In this document: in pieces, positions 53,876 to 61,861 of the stretch
Position numbering within the stretch: position 1 is the stretch's first letter
How the letters are laid out: every line of letters starts with the position of its first letter
From: Planctomycetota bacterium
Lineage (GTDB): Bacteria > Planctomycetota > UBA1135 > UBA2386
DNA length: 64,000 nucleotides
NCBI GenBank assembly: GCA_016713175.1
Contig: JADJPQ010000029.1
Location: 1 to 64,000, forward strand
Direction: 5' to 3'
Program-made: the position numbers and the translations under genes
The notes under the pieces: model-generated
Seen by the model: the letters and a program-made list of their open reading frames with translations, nothing else
Database searches by the model: none
What the model was told of the DNA's origin: nothing

Positions 53876-55705
53876 TCAGAACCAGTCGGCGAGCGTGACC
53901 CGGCGCTCGGCACCACCGCCGATCCGAATCGTGACGACCGTGCCCGCCGCCGCCTCCCTCACGGCCTGAAACCGTTGGCGGAAGCTGCGCACGTCGACGG
54001 CGACACCGTCGATCGCGGTGATCCGGTCGCCGGCACGCAGGCCAGCCTCGGCTGCCGGGCTGCCGGCACCGACGTGCTCCAGCACCACGGCACCGTCCTG
54101 TTCGACCGGCGTGAGCCCAAGTCGATCGGCCCGGAACGACCGCGTCACCGCGTCGGCAGCCGGCACCAGCAACAGGCGCTTGCCGGCATGGTCGAACGTC
54201 ACCACGAACCGGCTCAGCAGTCCGGCACCCAGCGTGCCGTCACTGGTGGCCGACGCCATCGCGCCGCGCGGATCGGTCGCCAGCGACACCGGCACCGCGG
54301 CGAACTGCACGCCGGCGAACGTCACGGCGTGCGCCCGCGCCTGCTTGGCGAGCACGAACCCGCCGACGCCGGAGACGGTCCGTTCGCCCAGCCGCTCCCA
54401 GCGTTGCAGCAGCCCGTTCTCCCGCACGTACGGCAGATGGAACATCACCGTGTCGCCGGAGCCGGTGTCGACCATGCACCAGCACGGCGGCAGATCCTCG
54501 AGCTGCAGCTGCACCATCACGTGTCCGTCGTCCAACGGCCGAAGCGGCAGTTCGTGGGCACCCGCGGGCGGCACGAAGTTGTCCGGCTCGTGCAGCACCA
54601 GGCGGCTCTGCGCGTAGTCGACGGTGACTGGTCGGGCATGGAACAGCTCCTTGCCGAGGATCACCGGCATCCGTCGGCCGATCTTGCGATGCACCTCGCC
54701 GAGGTCGAGGATCGCGACCGTCAGCGGCGGCAGTTCGAGATCCCCCAGACGCAACGTCACCCCGCGGCACAACTGCACCGGGCGACCCTCGCCGCCGACA
54801 CCGCGCGCGGTCACCTGCCCCTGTCCCTTCAGCCCGGCCGCCGCAGCCAGTTCCTGGTCGACGACGGTGATGCCAGCCCCGGAGTCGACGACGATGTCGG
54901 TGTCGACCTCGCCGATCCGACCGCGCGCGAACAGGTAGCGGCCCTCGTGCAGATCCAGGGGCACGACGACCGGCCCGGAGGTGCCCGCCACGGCCGGCGC
55001 CGCGACCGCCGGCCGCGCCAGCTCGGCGACCGGCAGCTCGGCGAGGGGGCGGATCGACTGCCAGCGGATCCGCTGCGTGTCGCCGCCGCGCACCTCCTGC
55101 GCGAACGAGATGCGCACGCCGCCCACCTGCCGCCAGTCGGCGAACCCGGTCTGCCGCCGCCGGCCGTCGAACTCCCGTTCGCTGCGATGGAGGGCCCCAT
55201 CGCCGTCGATCCAGAGCTGCCGTTGCCCGCCCAGGTCGTCGGCCGGCAGCGCGATCACGTCGACCGCGACGCCGTCGATCTGGTCCGTGCGCACCCAGGT
55301 CGCCCTGCTGGCGGGCTCGCCCACGGCATGATCCAGGAACGCCAGCGCGAGGTCGCCGCGAAGGCGCGCGACGTCGGCTGCCGGCAGTCCCTCCAACTGC
55401 CCGCTCGCATTGCGCCGCCAGCCTCCGACCGCATCGATGCCTTCGCCGCCGGCGATCGTGCCGAGGTCGTACTGCTGGCGCACGTAGCCGTCGCGGTGCA
55501 GGGTCACGGTCAGACCACCGTGCAGACCGGAGGCCTCCAGTTCGCCGGTGAGCTGCAGGCCCTGGATCGCCTGCCACGCCGTCGCTCCCCCGCACCAGGC
55601 AAGGTGGCGCGCCAACACGGCGGCGGCCTGGTCGGAATCGGGCGACGTGCCTCGACAACCGGCAAGCCCCAGGACGACACAGAACAGGCTGCGGAATGCA
55701 CTCAT
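53876..55705 (-). CDS. Lipoprotein with a two-lobed retropepsin-like aspartyl protease and a PDZ domain
   Basis: The protein has 609 residues from ATG 55705 and a lipobox (LFCVVLGLAGC), so it is probably anchored in a membrane facing the cell exterior. Residues about 25-235 are an uncharacterised beta region of the kind seen in outer-membrane lipoprotein carriers. Two retropepsin-type motifs follow: VVDSGAGITVVD (near 272) and MVDTGSGDTVMF (near 411), each with its own flap-like segments, giving a single-chain dimer. The end (about 525-605) is a PDZ domain (LEHVGAGSPAAEAGLRAGDRI, IDGVAVDVRSF). Such proteins may process or sense exported proteins. ATG 55705 overlaps the stop of the TrmB-type regulator gene (ATGA). 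Confidence 0.85.
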   Translation of the reverse strand: MSAFRSLFCVVLGLAGCRGTSPDSDQAAAVLARHLAWCGGATAWQAIQGLQLTGELEASGLHGGLTVTLHRDGYVRQQYDLGTIAGGEGIDAVGGWRRNASGQLEGLPAADVARLRGDLALAFLDHAVGEPASRATWVRTDQIDGVAVDVIALPADDLGGQRQLWIDGDGALHRSEREFDGRRRQTGFADWRQVGGVRISFAQEVRGGDTQRIRWQSIRPLAELPVAELARPAVAAPAVAGTSGPVVVPLDLHEGRYLFARGRIGEVDTDIVVDSGAGITVVDQELAAAAGLKGQGQVTARGVGGEGRPVQLCRGVTLRLGDLELPPLTVAILDLGEVHRKIGRRMPVILGKELFHARPVTVDYAQSRLVLHEPDNFVPPAGAHELPLRPLDDGHVMVQLQLEDLPPCWCMVDTGSGDTVMFHLPYVRENGLLQRWERLGERTVSGVGGFVLAKQARAHAVTFAGVQFAAVPVSLATDPRGAMASATSDGTLGAGLLSRFVVTFDHAGKRLLLVPAADAVTRSFRADRLGLTPVEQDGAVVLEHVGAGSPAAEAGLRAGDRITAIDGVAVDVRSFRQRFQAVREAAAGTVVTIRIGGGAERRVTLADWF

Positions 55706-56553
55706 CTCGAAGTCCTCACGTCGGCGAGTCGTTGGCGCAGGGTCGAGAGACCCGGCAGTTCGCCGTGCAACACGGAAAGCGTCGCCAGCGAGCGACCACG
55801 CCGGCCGCGGAGCACGCCATTCGCCGCGGTCCGCTGGATCTCGTTCGCCAGATGGTTGTGGTGCATGCACGACAGGAAGTCGCTCGCCGACCAGACCGCC
55901 TGATGCACGGTGCGCAGATCGGCCGACAGCAGCGCCAGCAGGTGCTCGCTGGCATCGACGACCACGCTGAGCTGTTGCCCGGGCCAGACCGTCAGCGCCG
56001 TCGAGGGGTCACGCATCCGGACGCACTCCACGCGCGGCAAGTCCACGTCCTCGTAGACCTTGACGACGACGCGTACGCCGCGACGGGCCGCCGCCCGCAG
56101 GTCGTCGCGCAGCGCCCGCAGCGGCGCCGGGAACACATCCGCCAGCGCCACGCGGGTCGCCGCCCGCAACAGTTCGCGGGCCCGCTGCAGCACCGCATCG
56201 GCGTCCTCGAGCCGCCAGACCCGGTCATCGGGCGCCCGGCCGCGCAGTGCGGCCAGCGCGGATCTCGCCGTCGCCGCATGACGCTCGAAGTCGCGGCGCC
56301 GGGACGTCAGCAGTTCGTCCACCGGCACCGCTCGGCAGCGGCGCGAACGCCCGTCGTCGACGACCACTGCACCCTTGCGCTGCAGACTGGCGACGGCCTT
56401 GTAGGTGTTGGCGACCGGCAGGTCGACCTGGCGCGCCAGCGCGTAGCCGGTGCAGTCGGGCTGCTGCAGCAACGCGCAGTAGACGACGGTCTCGGCGCCG
56501 GTGAAGCCCAGCTCGGCGAAGGCCTCGGTCAGTGCGGGGTCGGGTCGACGCAT
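55702..56553 (-). CDS. TrmB-family transcriptional regulator
   Basis: The protein has 283 residues. The N-terminal winged helix (about 1-80) is TrmB-like: LTEAFAELGFTGAETVVYCALLQQ, GYALARQVDLPVANTYKAVASLQRKGAVVV. The C-terminal part (about 100-283) is a phospholipase-D-like or sugar-sensing domain (ARELLRAATRVALADVF, RVVVKVYEDVD, VDASEHLLALLS). TrmB regulators are best known from archaeal sugar metabolism but occur in bacteria. The start codon ATG 56553 lies inside an AT-rich inverted repeat, so the gene is probably autoregulated. The aspartyl protease gene overlaps its end by four bases, which makes a regulator-protease unit; the inducer is unknown. Confidence 0.85.
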   Translation of the reverse strand: MRRPDPALTEAFAELGFTGAETVVYCALLQQPDCTGYALARQVDLPVANTYKAVASLQRKGAVVVDDGRSRRCRAVPVDELLTSRRRDFERHAATARSALAALRGRAPDDRVWRLEDADAVLQRARELLRAATRVALADVFPAPLRALRDDLRAAARRGVRVVVKVYEDVDLPRVECVRMRDPSTALTVWPGQQLSVVVDASEHLLALLSADLRTVHQAVWSASDFLSCMHHNHLANEIQRTAANGVLRGRRGRSLATLSVLHGELPGLSTLRQRLADVRTSR

Positions 56554-56574
56554 AGTAGCTATTACTACTACTAG
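56553..56574 (-). promoter_or_regulatory. AT-rich inverted repeat at the start of the TrmB-type gene
   Basis: TAGTAG (56553-56558) and CTACTA (56565-56570) are inverted around CTATTA, and CTAG follows at 56571-56574. It overlaps the regulator start codon and is strikingly low in GC for this window. It may be the operator for the regulator, or part of the promoter. Confidence 0.45.
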
Positions 56575-56695
56575 TCATGGTGGCCCGCGCGCCAGGACAA
56601 CTGTCGCGGAACCTCGCCCGGACCCAGCGTCCGCCCCACTGGCCCTGCCGGCCCCGCGTGCTTGCGCGCAACCGCCGTCTGGCATAGCCTTGCAC

Positions 56696-56707
56696 TGCCA
56701 ATTGGCA
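56696..56707 (+). promoter_or_regulatory. Perfect 12-bp palindrome upstream of the antitoxin gene
   Basis: TGCCAATTGGCA is self-complementary and ends 11 bases before the antitoxin ATG at 56719, with an AAGGA ribosome-binding site between them. This is the expected place for an autoregulatory operator bound by an Xre-type antitoxin. Confidence 0.55.
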
Positions 56708-56718
56708 AACCAAGGAAC

Positions 56719-57168
56719 ATGGCCCACCCCGCCTCCCGGCTCGACGACGACCGCCCCCCACACTGGTACGCCGCACTGATCGGCCTGCCGGCAACGCATC
56801 ACCTGGCGCTGGTCGAGAAGCTGCGCGCCGGCCTGCCGTTCAAGCATCTGCAGAAGTTCGCCGCGAGCATCGACCTGCCGTGGGCCCTCGTCTGCCCGCT
56901 GGTCGGCCTCAGCACCCGGACTTTGGAGCGTCGGCGCCGCACCGGCCGGCTCAGCACGGCCGAGTCCGACCGGCTGCTGGCAACGACGCGCGTGGTCGCC
57001 CTGGCGTTGCGGCTGTTCGGCGAACAGCGCGACCGTGCCCGCAGCTGGCTGTTGGCGCCACAACGGGCCCTTGGCGACGCCACGCCACTCGAACTCGCCG
57101 CCACCGACTTCGGGGCACGCGAGGTCGAAGCACTGATCGGCCGGCTGGAACACGGCGTGTTCGCGTGA
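56719..57168 (+). CDS. Antitoxin of the Xre/MbcA/ParS (DUF2384) family
   Basis: The protein has 149 residues from ATG 56719. The N-terminal part (about 15-85) has a helix-turn-helix-like stretch (LICPLVGLS-type pattern read as VCPLVGLSTRTLERRRRTG). The C-terminal part is the toxin-binding domain: ALRLFGEQRDRARSWLLAPQRALGDATPLELAATD, then GAREVEALIGRLEHGVF, typical of RES/Xre antitoxins. The next gene, the RES toxin, starts at a GTG overlapping the stop by four bases (GTGA). The antitoxin should neutralise the toxin and repress the operon through the palindrome at 56696. Confidence 0.93.
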   Translation: MAHPASRLDDDRPPHWYAALIGLPATHHLALVEKLRAGLPFKHLQKFAASIDLPWALVCPLVGLSTRTLERRRRTGRLSTAESDRLLATTRVVALALRLFGEQRDRARSWLLAPQRALGDATPLELAATDFGAREVEALIGRLEHGVFA

Positions 57169-57656
57169 GCCGGCCGCCGCTGCCCGAACACTCGATCACC
57201 GCCTGGCGGATCACCAAAGCCCGCTGTCGCGAACAGGCGTTCGATGGCGAAGGTGCGCGGCGCTTTGGCGGTCGCTGGAACACCGCCGGCACGCGGATGA
57301 TCTACACTGCCCAGTCGCGCTCGCTCGCGATCCTGGAACTGCTGGCCCATCTCGGCGACCCCCGGACGTTGAGCGAGAACTACGTGCTGATCGACGTCAC
57401 CTTCGCCACGTCAATGGCGACCTGGACCGACACCGCCGACCTGCCGGCTGACTGGCACCGTTCGCCGCCGCCGCCGGCCGTGCCACTGTTCGGCGATCGT
57501 TGGGCCCGGCAACGGCGTTCGGTCGCGCTGCTGGTGCCGAGCGCCGTCTGTCCGGGCGAGCACAACTGGCTGCTGAACCCCGACCATCCGCAGTTCGCGC
57601 AGGTTGTCCGCGGCAAGCCCCAGGGGCTGGATCTCGACCCGCGACTGTTGCGCTGA
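57165..57656 (+). CDS. RES-domain toxin
   Basis: The protein has 163 residues from GTG 57165. The RES motifs are present: Arg in AWRITKARC, GARRFGGRWNTAGTRMIYTAQSRSLAILELLAHL (Tyr, Ser and Glu of the NAD pocket, in parts), and a late LLVPSAV (Ser) with HNWLLNPDHPQF. RES toxins degrade NAD+ (hydrolysis or phosphorolysis) and stop growth when the antitoxin is lost. The gene order, antitoxin first and with overlap, is the common one. Length matches the family. Confidence 0.93.
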   Translation: MSRPPLPEHSITAWRITKARCREQAFDGEGARRFGGRWNTAGTRMIYTAQSRSLAILELLAHLGDPRTLSENYVLIDVTFATSMATWTDTADLPADWHRSPPPPAVPLFGDRWARQRRSVALLVPSAVCPGEHNWLLNPDHPQFAQVVRGKPQGLDLDPRLLR

Positions 57657-57721
57657 CGCGTTTGCCATCAAGCCATCGCCGCGGAACTGCCGATGGCAAC
57701 GCCGGAGTCGAGGTGCTCCGC

Positions 57722-59008
57722 ATGGCCGAAGTCGCACCGTTCCCGCTGCCTGTGCCCGAGATCCACGTCTGGGTCGCCTACCTGACCGCGCGCTGCAACT
57801 ACGCGTGCGACTACTGCATCCAGAAGCCGCAGATGATCCCGGGTCAGCGGCGCAAGCCGTGGGGCCGCTACCAGGAACTGACCGGCCGGCAATGGGTCGA
57901 CGCGCTGAACGCGTTCCCGGTCCGCCCCGAGCATCCGCTGATCCTGACCGGGGGCGAGCCGTCGCTGCACCAGGACTTCGCCTTCATCGCCAGCCGGCTC
58001 GAGGGCTACACCCTCGACATGACGTCGAACCTGACGTTCGACATCGATGCACTGGCCAGGGAAATGCGCGCCCACGGCAAGCGCTTCGTCACCAGCTTCC
58101 ACACCTACCATCCGAAGTTCGCCCGGCCCGAACAATGGCTCGAACAGGCCGAACGGTTGCGCGATTCGGGCATCGTCGACCAGCCGACGTTCTCGATGGT
58201 CAACCTGCAGCGGTTCCCGCATTTCCGCGACGACGAGCACGACGCCAACCTGCGACGTCTGACCGAGCTCGCCGACCGCCGAGGGCTGCTGTACCAGTTC
58301 AACGAGTTCCGCGGCACCCACATGGGCCTGCCGTACGAACGCAGCCAGAAACACGCGATCGACTGCACCAGCGCCTGGGTCAACATCGACCCCGAGGGCA
58401 ATGTCTTCAATTGCCAGTACCACCTGACCGAGCGCAAGCACGCGTTCGGCAACATCACGGCGATCGCGGCCTGCCGGCCGCTGCCGAAGATGGGCGAGTT
58501 CTTCGCCTGCCAGGACTTCGGCTACTGCGATCCGTGCCACGAGAACAGCGGCCACGGCGCGTTCCGCGATGGGCAGGGTCAGGTGTTCCGTCGCACGGCC
58601 AATGATGCGCGCGTCTACCTGAAGTGGATGGAGCCGGCCGCGATCCGCGCGGTGGCACAGCGCTATGTCGTCCAGGGCAACGCCGACGAGGCCGAACACG
58701 CGCTGCTGGCCGCGATCGGCAAGGAACGCGATGCCGGCAGCGACGGCGCCGAGACCTGGGCCGACCTCGGCGTCACGCTGTACGACATCGGCAAGAAGCG
58801 GCAGAGCCTCGCGGCGCTGCTGCACGCGATCGACGGCGGCATCACGCGCACCGAGACCGTGGCCAGCGCGCTGCTGGTCGCGCGCGAACTCGGCCTCCTG
58901 GATCACGCCAAGGCCACGATCCTACGGCACGTGCCGGCGCAGGTCCTGGCGCGGATCGAGGCCGCGGTCGCCGCCGTGCGCAGCGAGTCGCTGCCTGCGC
59001 GTTCGTGA
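57722..59008 (+). CDS. Radical SAM protein with C-terminal helical repeats
   Basis: The protein has 428 residues from ATG 57722. The 4Fe-4S-binding CNYACDYC (C-x3-C-x2-C) is near residue 25, followed by LILTGGEPSLHQDF and DMTSNLTFDID of the partial TIM barrel. A second cysteine set (CTSAW, FNCQYHLT, CQDFGYCDPC, near 220-270) resembles a SPASM/Twitch extension binding an auxiliary cluster. Residues from about 310 form tetratricopeptide-like helices (DEAEHALLAAIGKE, AETWADLGVTLYDIGKK). It is separated by one base from a family 9 glycosyltransferase gene. Such a pair may modify a polysaccharide or peptide; the substrate is unknown. It starts 65 bases after the RES toxin stop and is probably a separate transcription unit or read-through from it. 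Confidence 0.85.
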   Translation: MAEVAPFPLPVPEIHVWVAYLTARCNYACDYCIQKPQMIPGQRRKPWGRYQELTGRQWVDALNAFPVRPEHPLILTGGEPSLHQDFAFIASRLEGYTLDMTSNLTFDIDALAREMRAHGKRFVTSFHTYHPKFARPEQWLEQAERLRDSGIVDQPTFSMVNLQRFPHFRDDEHDANLRRLTELADRRGLLYQFNEFRGTHMGLPYERSQKHAIDCTSAWVNIDPEGNVFNCQYHLTERKHAFGNITAIAACRPLPKMGEFFACQDFGYCDPCHENSGHGAFRDGQGQVFRRTANDARVYLKWMEPAAIRAVAQRYVVQGNADEAEHALLAAIGKERDAGSDGAETWADLGVTLYDIGKKRQSLAALLHAIDGGITRTETVASALLVARELGLLDHAKATILRHVPAQVLARIEAAVAAVRSESLPARS

Positions 59009-59009
59009 G

Positions 59010-59888
59010 ATGGACGTCCTCGTCGACTACCAGGGCAACTGGGGCCTCGGCGACCTGCTGTGCAGTGATCCGCTGATCCTCGGGCTGCAGGAACGGCACG
59101 GCCCGGACACCCGGGTGTTCGTGCGCGGCAAGTGCGGCAACGTGCTGCACAACCCGCTCGTGCAGGGACTGGCCCGCACCGGGCAGCGCTTCGACCGGAT
59201 CGTCGAGGTCAAGCTGTTCACGCACATGGCCGGCGCCGACTACGCCCGCCTGGAAGCACTGCCGAGCCTGATCGGCCACATGTGCAGCTACGGCGAGGTC
59301 GCGCCGGGCGACCGCCGACCGCGTCTGCATCTGCAACCCGACGACCTGGCGATCCTGCGCACGCTGGCACTGCCGGCGCGACGGCCGCGGATCGCGATCT
59401 GTGCCGACTTCGTCGACCCGTTGCGGCACTGGCCGGTCGAACGCTGGCACCAGGTGGCCACGGTGCTGCACCAGGCCGGCGCGACCGTGATCGGGATCGG
59501 CACCACCGAACGGCTGCCCCACGGCCTCGATCTGATCGGCAAGCTGTCGATCCGGCAGACGGCAGCGGTGCTGACGGCCTGCGACTTGTTCGTCGGCAAC
59601 AACTCCGGGCCGTTCCACTACGCCCAAGCCGCCGGATTGCCGTGCGTGGCGCTGTTCTCGCTGGCGACGCCGAGCCGATTCGTGCATCCGGGTGCGGTCG
59701 TGCACCCGGTGCAGGCGGACGGACTCCCGTGCCTGCACTGCATGACCCGGTGCTTTGCGGCAATGCAACGGACCGGCTGCATCGCGACGCCGCGCGGTCG
59801 CTGCATGCTCGACATTCCGGTGGAGCGTGTGCTCGAGGCCATCGACCTGGCCCTGACCGCCCTGCCAGCCTCCATGGCGCGGGGCTGA
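59010..59888 (+). CDS. Family 9 glycosyltransferase (heptosyltransferase-like)
   Basis: The protein has 292 residues from ATG 59010, one base after the radical SAM stop. It is a GT-B enzyme with GNWGLGDLLCSDPLILGL at the N-terminus (acceptor-side glycine loop) and the GT9 donor-site motif CDLFVGNNSGPFHYAQAAGLPCVALF near residue 190. The length is short for ADP-heptose transferases (about 320-350), as its middle part is trimmed. Cysteines near the C-terminus (LPCLHCMTRCF, GCIATPRGRC) are unusual and might bind a metal. It may act with the radical SAM protein on an envelope glycan. Confidence 0.88.
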   Translation: MDVLVDYQGNWGLGDLLCSDPLILGLQERHGPDTRVFVRGKCGNVLHNPLVQGLARTGQRFDRIVEVKLFTHMAGADYARLEALPSLIGHMCSYGEVAPGDRRPRLHLQPDDLAILRTLALPARRPRIAICADFVDPLRHWPVERWHQVATVLHQAGATVIGIGTTERLPHGLDLIGKLSIRQTAAVLTACDLFVGNNSGPFHYAQAAGLPCVALFSLATPSRFVHPGAVVHPVQADGLPCLHCMTRCFAAMQRTGCIATPRGRCMLDIPVERVLEAIDLALTALPASMARG

Positions 59889-59999
59889 CGCATTTCCGGC
59901 CCTCGCGGCAGAATTGCCCGTGCGCCGCCAGGGATCCCGTTCTTGCCTGGGTAGGCGCCGCCCCCTGCCGGGTGCCCAACACCGAGTTCCCCGAACACC

Positions 60000-61235
60000 A
60001 TGAAGTCCCTCCTGCTCCCTCTCGCCGGCCTGGCGCTCGCCACCGCCGCCCTCGCCCAGACCCCTGACAACCTGATCGGCATCACCCGCACGACACCGAT
60101 CCTCGCGCAACGCGACCACGCGGGTTGTGCCAACCTGCCGTTCTGCAACCCGCCCGGATTCCCGGCCGCGCCGGCCGTTCCGTACGCCGGTGGCACCGCG
60201 TGGGAACCGGCCCGCGAGGCGGCCTGGATCAGCAACGGGTTCCTGATGGCACTGGTCCGGCCGGGCGCCTGCAACTACCTGTGCCCGCCGTTCCCGGCGC
60301 CGCTGGTGTCGCCGAACGCGATGGTCACCGGCCTGGAACACTGCGAGAGCATCAACGAGACCTGGATCCTGGACTCGTTCGGCAACATCTATCGCTGTCC
60401 GTACGCCTGTCCGCTGGTGCCGGTCGCGGTCTGCAACACCGGCCTGCCGCTGACCGCGACGAGCGCCACCGGCGGCCTCGCCGTCGACGAGAAGAACCGG
60501 ATCGTGTTCTACACCTACACCGACTGGACGACCTCCGCGACCCGCCTGTTCATGGCCACGATGGCGGCGCCGTGCACACCGTTCCAGATCGTCGCCGTGC
60601 CCGGTTGCGGCGGCATGCTGCTGCGCGGCGTCACCGGCCTGGCCGTCGATGCGTGCTCGCAGACCCTCTACCTGACCGACGGCGTCACCACGATGGGCTG
60701 GTCGTACACCGTGGCCGGTGGGCCGACGGTCGTGTTCGGCGCGCAGACCTGCTGCACGCTGCCGCCGCCGATGCCCGGTGACCAGATGATCGGCCTCGCG
60801 GTCCGGTCCGGCCGTCCGACCAGCACCGGCGCCACCTGCGCCAACGGCGCCTGCCCGGCTTGCCCGATGCTGCACGGGACAATCGGCAGCCCCAACCTCG
60901 GCAACGCCAACTTCACGCTCGATCTGCAGAGCGCGCCGCTCGGCGCGCTGGCCTGGTGCATCGTCGGCGTCGGCCCGTGCGTGCCGCCCGGTCCGTTCTT
61001 CCCGCCGCTGTGCGGTCCGATCCAGGCCGGTCCGATGCTCGGCACGCTCGGTCCGGTGCCGACCGGCGGCGGCGTCGGCTGCGGCGGCAGCGCCGCGTTC
61101 CCACTCGGTCTGCCCATGATCCCGGGTCTGTGCGGCGCGGTGCTCAGTTCGCAGTGCGTCGCGTTCTGCTCGGCCGGCGGCATGATCGGCACGTCGCTGA
61201 GCAACTGCCTGACCTGGCAGATCCAGAGCAACTGA
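60000..61235 (+). CDS. Cysteine-rich secreted protein with the shared C-terminal module
   Basis: The protein has 411 residues and a signal peptide (LLLPLAGLALATAALAQ). It contains about 24 cysteines spread along its length (for example CANLPFC, CNYLC, CPYAC, CCTL, CANGACPAC), suggesting many disulfides. The first 270 residues read like a propeller (ILDSFGNIYRC, GGLAVDEKNRIVFYTY, TGLAVDACSQTLYLTD). The final 110 residues, from GSPNLGNANFTLDLQ to LTWQIQSN, match the C-terminal module of other secreted proteins here, with extra cysteines. No enzymatic motif is visible. It is convergent with the sigma-factor gene, 23 bases away. Confidence 0.8.
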   Translation: MKSLLLPLAGLALATAALAQTPDNLIGITRTTPILAQRDHAGCANLPFCNPPGFPAAPAVPYAGGTAWEPAREAAWISNGFLMALVRPGACNYLCPPFPAPLVSPNAMVTGLEHCESINETWILDSFGNIYRCPYACPLVPVAVCNTGLPLTATSATGGLAVDEKNRIVFYTYTDWTTSATRLFMATMAAPCTPFQIVAVPGCGGMLLRGVTGLAVDACSQTLYLTDGVTTMGWSYTVAGGPTVVFGAQTCCTLPPPMPGDQMIGLAVRSGRPTSTGATCANGACPACPMLHGTIGSPNLGNANFTLDLQSAPLGALAWCIVGVGPCVPPGPFFPPLCGPIQAGPMLGTLGPVPTGGGVGCGGSAAFPLGLPMIPGLCGAVLSSQCVAFCSAGGMIGTSLSNCLTWQIQSN

Positions 61236-61258
61236 TCGCCGACGGCGCCCGCCCCGCG

Positions 61259-61861
61259 TCACCGCGGCGGATCGGGCGCATCGAGCAGCGCCGCCAGGCG
61301 CGCCAGGCCGCGGTAGACCAGGTTGCGCACGGCCCCTTCGCTGCGCTGCATCGCCGCGGCCAGGTCCGGATAGTCGACGCCCAGCATCTTGTGCGCGACG
61401 ACTGCCTCGCGGTAGTCGGGCTCGATCCGATCGAATGCCGCCTCGACGCGAGCCAGTTCTTCGCGCGCACTGGCGTGCCGGCTCGGGGTGCAGATCGAAG
61501 CGTAGTGCGACAGCACACTGGCCGCGCCGGCCGAGTCCGCCGCCGGCTGTTCGCGCCGGATGTCGCGCTTGTGCGCCTGCCAGTACTCGCGCCGGTTGAT
61601 GATCTTGTGCAGCGCGTGGCGGGCCAGCCAGTGGCGGAACTGTGGTTCGCCGCGGAACTCGAACCGGTCCAGATCGGCGAGCGCCTCGCCACACACCGAC
61701 TGCACCAGATCGCAGATCGACTCGCGGGCCCGCACCGCGGCGCCGGCCTGCAGCCGGACGTAGGCTTCGAGTTGCGGCAAGGCGCGAACCAGCAGGTCGC
61801 CGAGCGCCTGCCGATCGCCGGCCGCGGCGCGCTGCAGCAGGGATGGCGACGGGTCGTTCAC
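61259..61861 (-). CDS. ECF-like RNA polymerase sigma factor
   Basis: The protein has 200 residues starting at GTG 61861, which overlaps the upstream stop (GTGA). Region 2 is at about residues 15-85 (LLVRALPQLEAYVRLQAG, ICDLVQSVCGEALADLDRFEF, FRHWLARHALHKIINRREYW), and region 4 at about 135-195 (FDRIEPDYREAVVAHKMLGVDYPDLAAAMQRSEGAVRNLVYRGLARL) with the DNA-reading helix. It resembles the planctomycete ECF groups, which are often linked to extracytoplasmic protein kinases. No anti-sigma factor is adjacent; the upstream overlapping gene encodes a secreted protein. Confidence 0.9.
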   Translation of the reverse strand: MNDPSPSLLQRAAAGDRQALGDLLVRALPQLEAYVRLQAGAAVRARESICDLVQSVCGEALADLDRFEFRGEPQFRHWLARHALHKIINRREYWQAHKRDIRREQPAADSAGAASVLSHYASICTPSRHASAREELARVEAAFDRIEPDYREAVVAHKMLGVDYPDLAAAMQRSEGAVRNLVYRGLARLAALLDAPDPPR

